Shown here: one piece after another, positions 18,028 through 25,780 of the stretch
Layout: each line of letters opens with the position of its first letter
Numbering within the stretch: position 1 is the stretch's first letter
NCBI GenBank assembly: GCA_963778945.1
Contig: CAVZWL010000019.1
Coordinates: 124,001 to 188,000 of the forward strand
Direction of reading: 5' to 3'
DNA: 64,000 nucleotides
Source of the DNA: Fen-1254 sp963778945
GTDB taxonomy: Bacteria > Bacteroidota > Ignavibacteria > UBA10030
The notes under the pieces: model-generated
Database searches by the model: none
Seen by the model: only the letters and a program-made list of their open reading frames with translations
What the model was told of the DNA's origin: nothing
Program-made: the position numbers and the translations under genes

Positions 18028-18061
18028 AAAAGCTCTTTCATCAGATGATGAAAGAGCTTTT
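18028..18061. terminator. Bidirectional terminator between protease and rpsU
   Basis: A perfect 16-bp stem, AAAAGCTCTTTCATCA paired with TGATGAAAGAGCTTTT around a two-base loop, has A and T runs at its ends. It can serve both the plus-strand protease and the minus-strand rpsU gene. Confidence 0.92.
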
Positions 18062-18083
18062 CAATTCATAACATACAGGAGGA

Positions 18084-18278
18084 TTACATTTCTTCCAATG
18101 CCGTTCGTTGACTGCGCCGTATAGCTTTTGAGAGCTTCATGCGTTTTTTAACGGACGGTTTTGTATAAAATGCACGTTTCTTGACTTCTTTCAAAATGCC
18201 AGAGCGTTCATATTTCTTTTTAAACCGTCGAATGGCTCGATCAATTGGCTCGTTGTCGCCAATTATGATGCCGACCAT
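18084..18278 (-). CDS. rpsU: 30S ribosomal protein S21
   Basis: S21 joins the small ribosomal subunit near the 3' end of 16S rRNA. The 64-residue product reads MVGIIIGDNEPIDRAIRRFK, then FYTKPSVKKRMK and a basic tail RRSQRTALEEM, all typical. ATG 18278 is chosen because AAGGAGG lies eight bases upstream; a GTG three codons earlier overlaps that site. The zinc-ribbon gene upstream ends 23 bp before it and probably shares its transcript. Confidence 0.95.
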   Translation of the reverse strand: MVGIIIGDNEPIDRAIRRFKKKYERSGILKEVKKRAFYTKPSVKKRMKLSKAIRRSQRTALEEM

Positions 18279-18301
18279 GAACTTCACCTCCTTCGTTTGT
18301 T

Positions 18302-18724
18302 TTAAACTTGCTCAACGGAACTTTCTTCCGCCTCTTCAAGAGCAAGATTTTCTATCAATTTTTTCTCGCCTGATTTTTCGAACGCGACAACGATGGTATG
18401 GACGCCGTTGGTCGTTTTGTCCTTGCGTACAATTCTGCCGACATCGTCCCATTCTTCGTGATAAATTTCCTGGCCTATTGCAAAGATTTTTTCTTTGCTG
18501 TAAGGCGTGCAATTTTCGCGTATAATAGCCGTCATTGCGGATTTTTTCCGCGATTCGATTTCTGCAACTGCAATGAGAACGCTGTGTTTGCAGCGTGCAC
18601 ATCGATACCAAGCCTTTTGCGCGTTGGCCTCATTCGCTTTTTCAGCTGCCAGACCGACATACTCCAGCTTTGCCAGACGATGACAGTAAGGGCATTCAAA
18701 TGAAATGTATTTGGTTTTCGCCAT
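18302..18724 (-). CDS. Zinc-ribbon protein upstream of rpsU
   Basis: A 140-residue cytoplasmic protein with two Cys pairs, FECPYCHRLA and WYRCARCKHS, which should bind one zinc. The C-terminal half, FAIGQEIYHEEWDDVGRIVRK followed by HTIVVAFEKSGEKKLI, resembles the small beta-barrel of CarD-like or UvrD C-terminal proteins that contact RNA polymerase or nucleic acid. That similarity is by pattern only. No characterised homologue is recalled. Position directly before rpsU suggests a role in transcription or translation. A candidate promoter lies at 18802-18830. Confidence 0.65.
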   Translation of the reverse strand: MAKTKYISFECPYCHRLAKLEYVGLAAEKANEANAQKAWYRCARCKHSVLIAVAEIESRKKSAMTAIIRENCTPYSKEKIFAIGQEIYHEEWDDVGRIVRKDKTTNGVHTIVVAFEKSGEKKLIENLALEEAEESSVEQV

Positions 18725-18801
18725 ATGCTAACCGCTTCTGCACGATTAAAGAAAATATTCCCTCTTTGGAATGCACGCGCTTGCTGATTCCTAAGTATAA
18801 A

Positions 18802-18830
18802 AAAGTACGAAAAATATAGCCGTAAGTCAA
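18802..18830 (-). promoter_or_regulatory. Candidate promoter for zinc-ribbon gene and rpsU
   Basis: On the minus strand TTGACT (18830-18825) is followed after 17 bases by TACTTT (18807-18802). The -35 is good and the -10 matches only its first two and last bases. It faces away from a better promoter whose own TTGACT begins at 18845, forming a divergent pair. Confidence 0.45.
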
Positions 18831-18844
18831 GGAAGATAATGCCT

Positions 18845-18873
18845 TTGACTTTGCAGCGTTTTTTAGGTATAAT
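18845..18873 (+). promoter_or_regulatory. Sigma-70-type promoter for the LytM peptidase gene
   Basis: TTGACT at 18845-18850 and a perfect TATAAT at 18868-18873 are spaced by 17 bases. The predicted start near 18880 lies downstream of the first in-frame ATG (18839), which therefore cannot be used from this promoter. Confidence 0.75.
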
Positions 18874-18913
18874 CACTCGGTGTATTTTTTTAAAAAACAT
18901 TGGGATTAAGCGA

Positions 18914-19801
18914 TTGTCAACTGAGCGATTACATCATGCTTCAAAAAGACGCCGATATACGCTGGTTCTGGTGCCTGATGAAGACGCCTCAAGGGCGAAA
19001 AGTACGAGCTTTGCTGTGTGGCATTTTATTGTCCTCGCCTCTGCTTCTCTTCTTTGCATTGCCGCCTTCTTGGGCGTGTTGTTTGCCTACACTCCTCTGG
19101 GACAATTGATTCCAATGACAAGTTCCGTGTGGCGTAATCAATATTCCCGCGAATTAGTTGATATGAACAAGCGCATGACTTCCATGATGGAAGAATTGGT
19201 GGAATTGCGAGTATACAATATTAAGCTGCGCAAAGTGCTGGGGGAAAAGGTGATGTCTGTAGATTCGCAGGCCGCTGTTTCTTCGGAGAACGCGGGAGAG
19301 CATCTTTCAGCCGCCGGCAGCAGTGATCAAAAAAACGCAGTCTTATCAATGGAAAATCAATTCGAGGAAGACATGCCGGCAGCACCGGTTCGGACGGATT
19401 TAAAGCTGACTGAGATTCCTCTCCAATTCCCGGCAATTTTTCCGACACAGGGATATATTACGCGCGGTTACGATCCGCGCATCAGTCATTACGGACTTGA
19501 TATTGCGGGGAAAACGGGTTCGTTGGTTTTTGCGGCAGCAGAAGGAGTAGTTCTTTTTGCCGGCTGGACTTCTGAAGACGGCAATTCGATTATCATTGCC
19601 CACAGCGGCGGATTTATAACGTGTTACAAACACAACAAGGCGATTCTTAAAGCTGCGGGAACGAGAGTGAAACGGGGGGAAGTTATTGCAACACTGGGAG
19701 ATTCCGGTGAAACAAGCAGGGGGCCGCATTTGCATTTTGAAATATGGAAGGATGGAAGGTCTATCGATCCGTCAATGTTTCTTGTCCATTACAATATCTG
19801 A
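18914..19801 (+). CDS. Membrane-anchored M23 (LytM) peptidase
   Basis: A peptidoglycan endopeptidase with about 295 residues. A short basic N terminus leads to one membrane segment (FIVLASASLLCIAAFLGVLFAY), then a helical linker (MNKRMTSMMEELVELR) and a C-terminal M23 domain. Zinc ligands are visible in ISHYGLDIAG (His, Asp) and GPHLHFEIW (HxH), so the enzyme should be active. The frame is open from ATG 18839, but the promoter at 18845-18873 argues for the TTG at 18914. The bactofilin gene starts nine bases after the stop. Bactofilin-M23 pairs are known to shape the cell wall in other bacteria. The ATP synthase genes follow. Confidence 0.88.
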   Translation: MSTERLHHASKRRRYTLVLVPDEDASRAKSTSFAVWHFIVLASASLLCIAAFLGVLFAYTPLGQLIPMTSSVWRNQYSRELVDMNKRMTSMMEELVELRVYNIKLRKVLGEKVMSVDSQAAVSSENAGEHLSAAGSSDQKNAVLSMENQFEEDMPAAPVRTDLKLTEIPLQFPAIFPTQGYITRGYDPRISHYGLDIAGKTGSLVFAAAEGVVLFAGWTSEDGNSIIIAHSGGFITCYKHNKAILKAAGTRVKRGEVIATLGDSGETSRGPHLHFEIWKDGRSIDPSMFLVHYNI

Positions 19802-19809
19802 GGTATATC

Positions 19810-20175
19810 GTGACATCAAAACCTGATCCAATTAAAGAGATGAATATTGTCGGTGTCGGCACCGTGGTCGAGGGAAAAATTCGCAGCCAGGGAAATGTCC
19901 GGATCGATGGAAAAATGATCGGAGATATTTCCGCAAGCGAATCGCTGGCCGTCGGCGTCAACGGTGAAGTGGAAGGAAATATAACGGCAAAAAACGTGAT
20001 GGTCGGAGGAAAAGTCCGCGGGACTATCAATGCTTCTGAAAAAATCGTCCTCGAGGGAAAATCGGTTGTCCGCGGAGATATTCGCGCGACCCGGCTGGTT
20101 ATCGATGAGGGCTCGGTTTTTGACGGCCGGGTTTCAATGACTGAAAAAGCGCCGGCGTTCGAAGTCAAACATTAA
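19810..20175 (+). CDS. Bactofilin
   Basis: Bactofilins are small proteins that polymerise without nucleotide into filaments at the inner membrane. The central right-handed beta-helix is evident from repeated G-rich turns: EGKIRSQGNVRIDGKMIGDI, VGVNGEVEGNI, VGGKVRGTI, EGKSVVRGDI, EGSVFDGRV. GTG 19810 is preferred because GAGGT lies five bases upstream; earlier codons are inside the peptidase gene. Length is 121 residues, normal for the family. It overlaps no neighbour and sits between the LytM peptidase and atpZ. The probable role is to localise the peptidase, as in known bactofilin-M23 pairs. Confidence 0.9.
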   Translation: MTSKPDPIKEMNIVGVGTVVEGKIRSQGNVRIDGKMIGDISASESLAVGVNGEVEGNITAKNVMVGGKVRGTINASEKIVLEGKSVVRGDIRATRLVIDEGSVFDGRVSMTEKAPAFEVKH

Positions 20176-20199
20176 TCCCATGGAAAACGAGGGCGGCAG

Positions 20200-20484
20200 A
20201 TGAGTTCCGACTCTCCTCGGGATAAGGGAAAAAAAGAGACAGCGGTGCAGATCTATCGCGACTTTGCTCCGTATCTCACGATGGGATTCCAATTAGCGGC
20301 AGCTGTTCTTGCCTTTTTTTTTATCGGCATGTGGCTCGATGGAAAATGCGGAACAGATCCGTGGGGAAAGATAGCAGGGATTATTTTGGGAACGAGCGGA
20401 GGATTCATAAAATTTTTTGCAACGGTAAACCAATTGTCGAAAAAGGAAGAACAACAGAAGCATGATCCGCACGATGCACATTAA
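20200..20484 (+). CDS. ATP synthase accessory protein AtpZ-like
   Basis: A 94-residue membrane protein with two hydrophobic helices (LTMGFQLAAAVLAFFFIGMWLDG and IAGIILGTSGGFIKFFATV), typical of the AtpZ/AtpI-type proteins encoded at the head of atp operons. These assist assembly of the rotor ring or ion uptake in some species. The G-M-W-L-D-G motif at the end of the first helix is the family signature. It overlaps the next gene by 23 bp. Confidence 0.8.
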   Translation: MSSDSPRDKGKKETAVQIYRDFAPYLTMGFQLAAAVLAFFFIGMWLDGKCGTDPWGKIAGIILGTSGGFIKFFATVNQLSKKEEQQKHDPHDAH

Positions 20485-20857
20485 TTGGCGTTTTATGAGA
20501 TGGGTCGTTTTCAGCTATGCCGGATCTGCCGTACTGATCTATTATCCGATTTCCGAATTTGCAACTCCCGCAATTCTGCGCGGCATACTGGCCGGCGGCA
20601 TTATGAGCCTGATTAACCTCTTGATAGGTTATACGATCATTGAGATGTCGTTTGACTCTTCGCATACAAAATTTTTAAAGTATGTGCTCGGCGGAATGAT
20701 GGGGCGCTTGTTTTTAATGTGGGGAGTGCTTGTGATCCTGCTGAAAAAATTTCAAATTCATTCCGCTTCTTTGATGCTATCCTTGTTATTTTTTTATATC
20801 TTAACATTGTCACTGGAAATATTTTATCTTCAAAAAAGGACTTCGACAAAGCAATAA
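20462..20857 (+). CDS. AtpI-like membrane protein
   Basis: A 131-residue protein with four predicted membrane helices (for example VVFSYAGSAVLIYYPI, GGIMSLINLLIGYTII, GRLFLMWGVLVILL, LMLSLLFFYILTLSL). Position between atpZ and atpB and the helix pattern fit AtpI, which helps assemble the c-ring. Sequence conservation in this family is low, so the call rests mainly on context. Its start lies inside atpZ, suggesting coupled translation. Confidence 0.65.
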   Translation: MIRTMHINWRFMRWVVFSYAGSAVLIYYPISEFATPAILRGILAGGIMSLINLLIGYTIIEMSFDSSHTKFLKYVLGGMMGRLFLMWGVLVILLKKFQIHSASLMLSLLFFYILTLSLEIFYLQKRTSTKQ

Positions 20858-20868
20858 GGTAGAAAAAC

Positions 20869-21792
20869 TTGATATTCGAAGAAACAACAGCATCCGATAC
20901 TCTGCAGCATGCCGTTCAAGCCGTCCGGGCATTGAGCGATACGGCACAAGGCGCAGCCGGGAACGGCGAAGGTTTTAATTTTGCCCATCTGCTGGATCAT
21001 ATCAAAGACGGACGGGAAGTCGACTTTCCGGGCGGCCGCTTTGAACTGCCGCAGTTCGAGCCGGTTCGCATCGGCTCGATGGTCATCGATCTTTCACCGA
21101 CAAAGCATGTCTTTTTTCTTCTGCTCGCAGCTGCGCTGCTTCTCTGGGCCGCCGTCTCTGCTGCGAGGAAATACAAGAAAAGCCTTGTACCGTCGGGTTT
21201 TACCAACCTTATGGAACTGATAGTCGTATTTATACGCGATGAAATTGCAATTTCCAACATGGGTCCGGCAGGCATCAAGTACGTTCCGTACCTTTTAACG
21301 ACGTTTTTTTTCATTCTTCTCATGAATCTGGCAGGACTCGTTCCATTCGGAGCAACACCCACCGGCAATATTGCGGTGACAGGCGGACTTGCCATGATTG
21401 CGTTTATTATGATTCAATTTTCTGCAATTCGCGCGCATGGGTTCGGTCAATATTTGAAACATCTCACCGGGGGCGTTCACTGGGCGCTCTGGCCTATCAT
21501 GATTCCAATAGAAATTCTCGGGCTCTTTACAAAACCGTTCGCACTCTGTATCCGTTTATTTGCAAATATGACCGGAGGCCATATCGTTATTCTTTCCCTT
21601 ATTGGATTGATTTTCCTTTTTAAATCGATCTTCGTCGCCCCGGTATCGGTTGTCTTTGTCCTTGGTATCGATATGCTCGAGCTTTTCGTCGCATTTTTGC
21701 AGGCGTATGTCTTTACAATGTTGACTTCGCTCTTTATGGGTTTTGGCATGCAATCGGAAGAACATAAAGAAGCGCATGCGGAACATCAATGA
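20869..21792 (+). CDS. atpB: ATP synthase F0 subunit a
   Basis: Subunit a forms the two half-channels for protons at the edge of the c-ring. The 307-residue product starts with TTG 20869 and has a long hydrophilic N-terminal part before the helices. The essential Arg is in KPFALCIRLFANMTGGH, and IPIEILGLFTKPF precedes it as usual. The C terminus LDMLELFVAFLQAYVF-like segment (IDMLELFVAFLQAYVFTML) is conserved. The N terminus, about 80 residues before the first helix, is longer than in E. coli but common in the Bacteroidetes-Chlorobi group. Confidence 0.95.
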   Translation: MIFEETTASDTLQHAVQAVRALSDTAQGAAGNGEGFNFAHLLDHIKDGREVDFPGGRFELPQFEPVRIGSMVIDLSPTKHVFFLLLAAALLLWAAVSAARKYKKSLVPSGFTNLMELIVVFIRDEIAISNMGPAGIKYVPYLLTTFFFILLMNLAGLVPFGATPTGNIAVTGGLAMIAFIMIQFSAIRAHGFGQYLKHLTGGVHWALWPIMIPIEILGLFTKPFALCIRLFANMTGGHIVILSLIGLIFLFKSIFVAPVSVVFVLGIDMLELFVAFLQAYVFTMLTSLFMGFGMQSEEHKEAHAEHQ

Positions 21793-21852
21793 TTTTTTTA
21801 AACAGGTAAAATTCAAACGACAACAATATCTTAAATTCTGGAGGAAGAGAAC

Positions 21853-22089
21853 ATGGAACAAGCAATGGTACATGCATGGAGTTATGTAGCGGCAGGATTC
21901 GGCGCAGGCATCGTTATTCTCGGTGCGGCATTCGGTATCGGCAAGCTCGCAGCGGCAGCAATGGAAGCAAGCGGACGTCAGCCGGAAGTCGCAGCTGAAG
22001 TGCGTACGTCTATGATTATCGCAGCAGCTCTTATCGAAGGCGCTACATTCTTCGCGCTTGCAATTTGCATTATTCTTGCAACCAAGTAA
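21853..22089 (+). CDS. atpE: ATP synthase F0 subunit c
   Basis: A 78-residue hairpin of two membrane helices that forms the rotor ring. The glycine-rich first helix reads GFGAGIVILGAAFGIG, the polar loop is GRQPE (R42-Q43-P44), and the ion-binding carboxylate is E62 in AALIEGATFF. The second helix lacks the Ser/Thr next to the Glu (it has E-G-A), and no Gln ligand appears in helix one, so proton rather than sodium coupling is more likely. A strong GGAGGAAGAGAAC ribosome site precedes the ATG, as expected for the most abundant subunit. Confidence 0.95.
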   Translation: MEQAMVHAWSYVAAGFGAGIVILGAAFGIGKLAAAAMEASGRQPEVAAEVRTSMIIAAALIEGATFFALAICIILATK

Positions 22090-22104
22090 AAAGGCGGCAA
22101 AGCT

Positions 22105-22590
22105 ATGTTTGAAATAAATCCGGGTCTCATCGTCTGGACAACCATTACGTTTATCCTTCTGGCATCAGTCCTTGGGAAGTTCGCATGGAAACCGATGCTC
22201 AAAATGCTTGGCGAACGGGAAGACCAGATACGCAATGCACTGGCGCAGGCAGAAAAAGCGCGCACGGAGGCAGCGGAGATGATGAAGCAAAACGAAAAGA
22301 ATCTTTCCCGTGCGGAAGCGGAATATCAAAAGATGATTCGCGAAGGAAAAGCGCTTGCGGAAAAATTAAAAGAGGATATCGTTGCGAAGGCGCGGCAGCA
22401 GGCCGAGATGGAACTGACGCGCGCCGCTGAAGAAATACAGCGCAACCTGGAATCCGCAAAGCTGCAGCTCCGGAGCGAGGTGGCGGATCTTGCTATTCAG
22501 GCGGCAGAAAAAATTCTGGACGAAACGCTGGACGAACAGAAACAAAAAATCCTCGTCGATAAGTTCATCAATCAACTTCCGAAGAATTGA
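22105..22590 (+). CDS. atpF: ATP synthase F0 subunit b
   Basis: Subunit b is the peripheral stalk. One N-terminal membrane helix (PGLIVWTTITFILLASVLGKF) is followed by a long charged coiled-coil (ALAQAEKARTEAAEMMKQNE and onward) to residue 161. The length is normal. The gene is 15 bp behind atpE, and atpH starts two bases after its stop. Confidence 0.93.
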   Translation: MFEINPGLIVWTTITFILLASVLGKFAWKPMLKMLGEREDQIRNALAQAEKARTEAAEMMKQNEKNLSRAEAEYQKMIREGKALAEKLKEDIVAKARQQAEMELTRAAEEIQRNLESAKLQLRSEVADLAIQAAEKILDETLDEQKQKILVDKFINQLPKN

Positions 22591-22592
22591 AT

Positions 22593-23144
22593 ATGAGCCA
22601 GTCCCGTATTGCATGCCGTTATGCAGAAGCCCTCATTACCGCGGCCGATGAGGAGAAGATTCTCGATATGGTCATGAAGGACGTTTTGGCTGTACAATCC
22701 TTGATTGCCGCATCGCAGGAATTCCGCCTTTTACTGCACAGCCCCGTGATTAAGCGGGAAAAAAAGGCGGTCATTTTTAAAGAACTCTTTTCAGAAAAAG
22801 TCACTCCTCTTATGCTGAGCTTTCTTCTTTTGCTTGCAGAGAAGGGAAGGGAAAATACCCTTTCAGAGATTGTTGAGGAATACTTTAAATTGAGCGATGA
22901 GAGATTAGGAGTGGTGAAAGTACATCTCGCCTCTGCCGTCGAATTTGCAAAAAATCAGAACGATGTTCTTATTGAATATTTTGAAAACTCCACGAAAAAG
23001 AAAATCCGAATTTATGCCGAGATCGATAAAAATCTCATCGGGGGATTCATAGCGCGCATTGGAGATACGGTGTTCGACGGCAGTGTCCGCCGGCAGCTGG
23101 AAGTCCTCCGGCAGCGCTTGGTGGAACAGGGTGCGGTTGTGTGA
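22593..23144 (+). CDS. atpH: ATP synthase F1 subunit delta
   Basis: Delta connects the peripheral stalk to the F1 head. The 183-residue product shows the conserved N-terminal RIACRYAEALI and the C-terminal KNLIGGFIARIGDTVFDGSVRRQL typical of OSCP/delta. ATG 22593 lies just behind the atpF stop; an in-frame TTG two codons earlier is less likely. About 90 bp separate it from atpA. Confidence 0.93.
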   Translation: MSQSRIACRYAEALITAADEEKILDMVMKDVLAVQSLIAASQEFRLLLHSPVIKREKKAVIFKELFSEKVTPLMLSFLLLLAEKGRENTLSEIVEEYFKLSDERLGVVKVHLASAVEFAKNQNDVLIEYFENSTKKKIRIYAEIDKNLIGGFIARIGDTVFDGSVRRQLEVLRQRLVEQGAVV

Positions 23145-23233
23145 ATGATTTCTTGAAATGAATGATGATCAATGAATATAAACTGTCTCTTCATAGTCAG
23201 CCGGAAGAGTACAAGGAATAGTTGAGGATAACA

Positions 23234-24788
23234 ATGGCAGAAGTAAGACCCGATGAAGTATCGGCAATATTAAGAAAACAACTTTCAGGTTTTGAAAAAG
23301 AAGTCGATGTGTACGATGTCGGCACCGTGCTCCAAATCGGAGACGGTATCGCCCGCATTTACGGTTTGTCGAAAGTCATGGCAAGCGAGATCATCGAATT
23401 TCCGGGCAATGTTTACGGAATGGTGATGAACCTTGAAGAGGATAATATCGGCGCCGTTATTTTCGGCGAAAGCATGCATATCAAAGAAGGCGATACCGTA
23501 AAACGGACAGGGCGAGTTGCGTCTATGCCGGTGGGCGAACAGATGCTCGGCCGGGTCATAACCCCGCTCGGTGAACCGTTGGACGGCAAAGGTCATATTA
23601 AAACGGAAAAATATTCTCCCCTTGAACGCAAAGCTCTCGGTGTTATGGCGCGACAACCGGTCAAGGAGCCTCTGCAAACAGGTCTCAAATCCGTCGATGG
23701 TATGATTCCAATCGGCCGCGGTCAGCGTGAATTGATAATAGGCGACCGCCAAACCGGGAAAACGGCTATTGCTCTTGATACCATCATCAATCAAAAATAT
23801 ACACATACGGAAAAAGCGAAAAAAGATGGCGTCAAACCCGTTTATTGCATTTATGTTGCCATCGGCCAAAAAGGTTCGACGGTAGCGCAGGTTGTTGCGA
23901 ACCTCGAAGAGGCAGGGGCTATGGATTATACCGTTGTGATCCATGCGGCTGCGAACGATTCAGCACCGATGCAGTTTATTGCTCCATATGCCGGTGCAAC
24001 TATGGGCGAATTTTTCCGGGATTCCGGGCGGCATGCGCTGGTCATCTACGACGATCTCTCGAAACATGCGCAGGCATACCGTCAGATGTCGCTTCTTCTC
24101 AGACGTCCGCCGGGACGTGAAGCGTATCCGGGCGATGTGTTTTATCTGCATTCGAGACTTCTCGAACGCGCTTCGAAGTTAAACGATGAACTTGGCGGCG
24201 GAAGTCTCACCGCTCTCCCGATTATCGAAACTCAAGCCGGCGACGTTTCGGCATATATTCCTACGAATGTTATATCGATTACAGATGGACAGATCTACCT
24301 CGAACCGAACCTTTTCAACGCAGGTATCCGTCCGGCCATCAACGTAGGTATATCGGTATCTCGTGTCGGAGGCAATGCGCAAATCAAAGCCATGAAGAAG
24401 GTTGCCGGCCGTTTGCGCATGGAGCTTGCCAATTATCGTGAACTCGAAGCATTTGCAAAATTCGGCTCCGATCTTGACAAAGCTACGCAGCAAGCGCTGC
24501 GGCGCGGTTCGCGGCTCGTCGAACTTCTCAAGCAGGGTCAATATGTTCCGATGCCGGTAGAGAAGCAGGTGATAAGCCTGTTCCTTGGAACGAACGGTTA
24601 TCTGGATGAAGTGGGCTTGGAAAAGATCCAGAAATTTGAGAGTGAATTTAGCGAATTGATGGATGCACGAGTACCCGGAATTGCTTCAGGCGATAGCAGA
24701 AAGCAAAGATATTGCAAAGGATGTGGAAGAAAAACTTCACAATGTAGCAAAGGATTTTCTCCAAAAATTCAACTCGTCGACGGATTAA
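23234..24788 (+). CDS. atpA: ATP synthase F1 subunit alpha (one frameshift near C terminus)
   Basis: Alpha forms the F1 hexamer with beta and binds non-catalytic nucleotide. Conserved parts are GDGIARIYGL, the P-loop GDRQTGKTAIALD, PVEKQVISLF and the arginine-finger region VGISVSRVGGNAQIKAM. Near 24668, after ELMDA, one extra base breaks the frame; removing it gives YPELLQAIAESKDIA and ends at TAA 24786-24788 in FNSSTD. As printed, the frame instead runs to 24835 with a nonsense tail overlapping atpG, which is an artefact. Corrected length is 517 residues. ATG 23234 follows TTGAGGA. Confidence 0.95.
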
Positions 24789-24791
24789 ACA

Positions 24792-25688
24792 GTGGCAACG
24801 TTAAGAGAAATACGGCAGCGGATTTCCGGCATTAAAAGCACACAGAAGATCACGAAAGCGATGAAAATGGTCGCGGCAGCAAAGCTGCGCCGTGCCCAGG
24901 AATCGATCATAGCTGCGCGGCCCTATGCAAAAGAAATGGATATGCTCCTCCGTCACCTGGCTGCAAAACTCGACCCGTCGCTGCATCCCCTTTTACATGT
25001 CCGTGAAATCCGTCGTACAGCAGTAGTCGTTGTTGCCGGGGAACGCGGGCTTTGCGGAGCCTTCAACAGCAATATCATGAAAGCGGCAAATGAGTATATC
25101 AAAAAAGAATCTGCCGTTCAGTTGAAAGAACCGGGAGCCCTGCAGATTATGACCGTCGGGCGAAAGGCGCAGGATTCTTTCGGAAAACGGTATGATCTGT
25201 TTGCAAAGTTTCCGGGCATTTTTAACACGCTGCATTTCGGCTATGCACGGGAAATCGTGCAGGAGATAACCGGCGGATATTTGCAGGGAAAATTCGATAA
25301 AGTTATCGTTATCTATAATGAATTCAAATCCGTCATACAGCAGCAAGTGAAAGTAGAACAATTTCTGCCGATTCTTCCGGAAGATTTGCAGGGGAGAAAA
25401 GACCTCCGTACATTATCTCAGGTCGATTATATTTACGAACCTACCTGCGAGGAAATTGTGAATAATCTTATTCCGAAGCATTTAAATTTTCAGATGTGGA
25501 GAGTTTTGCTGGAATCGGCGGCAGCCGAGCAGGGTGCGCGTATGACAGCAATGAGCAATGCGACAGAAAATGCAACTGAACTGCTTGACGAGTTGACGCT
25601 ATCGTACAACAAAGCCCGCCAAGCCGGTATTACGACAGAATTGACAGAAATAGTCAGCGGAGCGGAGACATTGAAAAAAGCGGGCTGA
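24792..25688 (+). CDS. atpG: ATP synthase F1 subunit gamma
   Basis: Gamma is the central rotating shaft. The 298-residue product starts with GTG and reads ATLREIRQRISGIKSTQKIT, the typical N-terminal helix, followed by VVAGERGLCGAFNSN and the C-terminal helix ARMTAMSNATENATELLDEL. It ends the ATP synthase cluster here. The beta and epsilon genes (atpD, atpC) are not in the window; in the Bacteroidetes-Chlorobi group they are often encoded elsewhere. Confidence 0.95.
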   Translation: MATLREIRQRISGIKSTQKITKAMKMVAAAKLRRAQESIIAARPYAKEMDMLLRHLAAKLDPSLHPLLHVREIRRTAVVVVAGERGLCGAFNSNIMKAANEYIKKESAVQLKEPGALQIMTVGRKAQDSFGKRYDLFAKFPGIFNTLHFGYAREIVQEITGGYLQGKFDKVIVIYNEFKSVIQQQVKVEQFLPILPEDLQGRKDLRTLSQVDYIYEPTCEEIVNNLIPKHLNFQMWRVLLESAAAEQGARMTAMSNATENATELLDELTLSYNKARQAGITTELTEIVSGAETLKKAG

Positions 25689-25780
25689 CGGTTGTCAGCT
25701 TCTATTTCAATTTCTCCTGCTTCTCGGACAGGAAAAGATAATACAATATGGAACGATCACATTTGTCATGGAGTTGACCT

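Noticed and set aside
24660..24835. Programmed frameshift at the end of atpA
   Set aside because: There is no slippery sequence, and many unrelated genes show the same +1 type break, so sequencing error is the simpler explanation.
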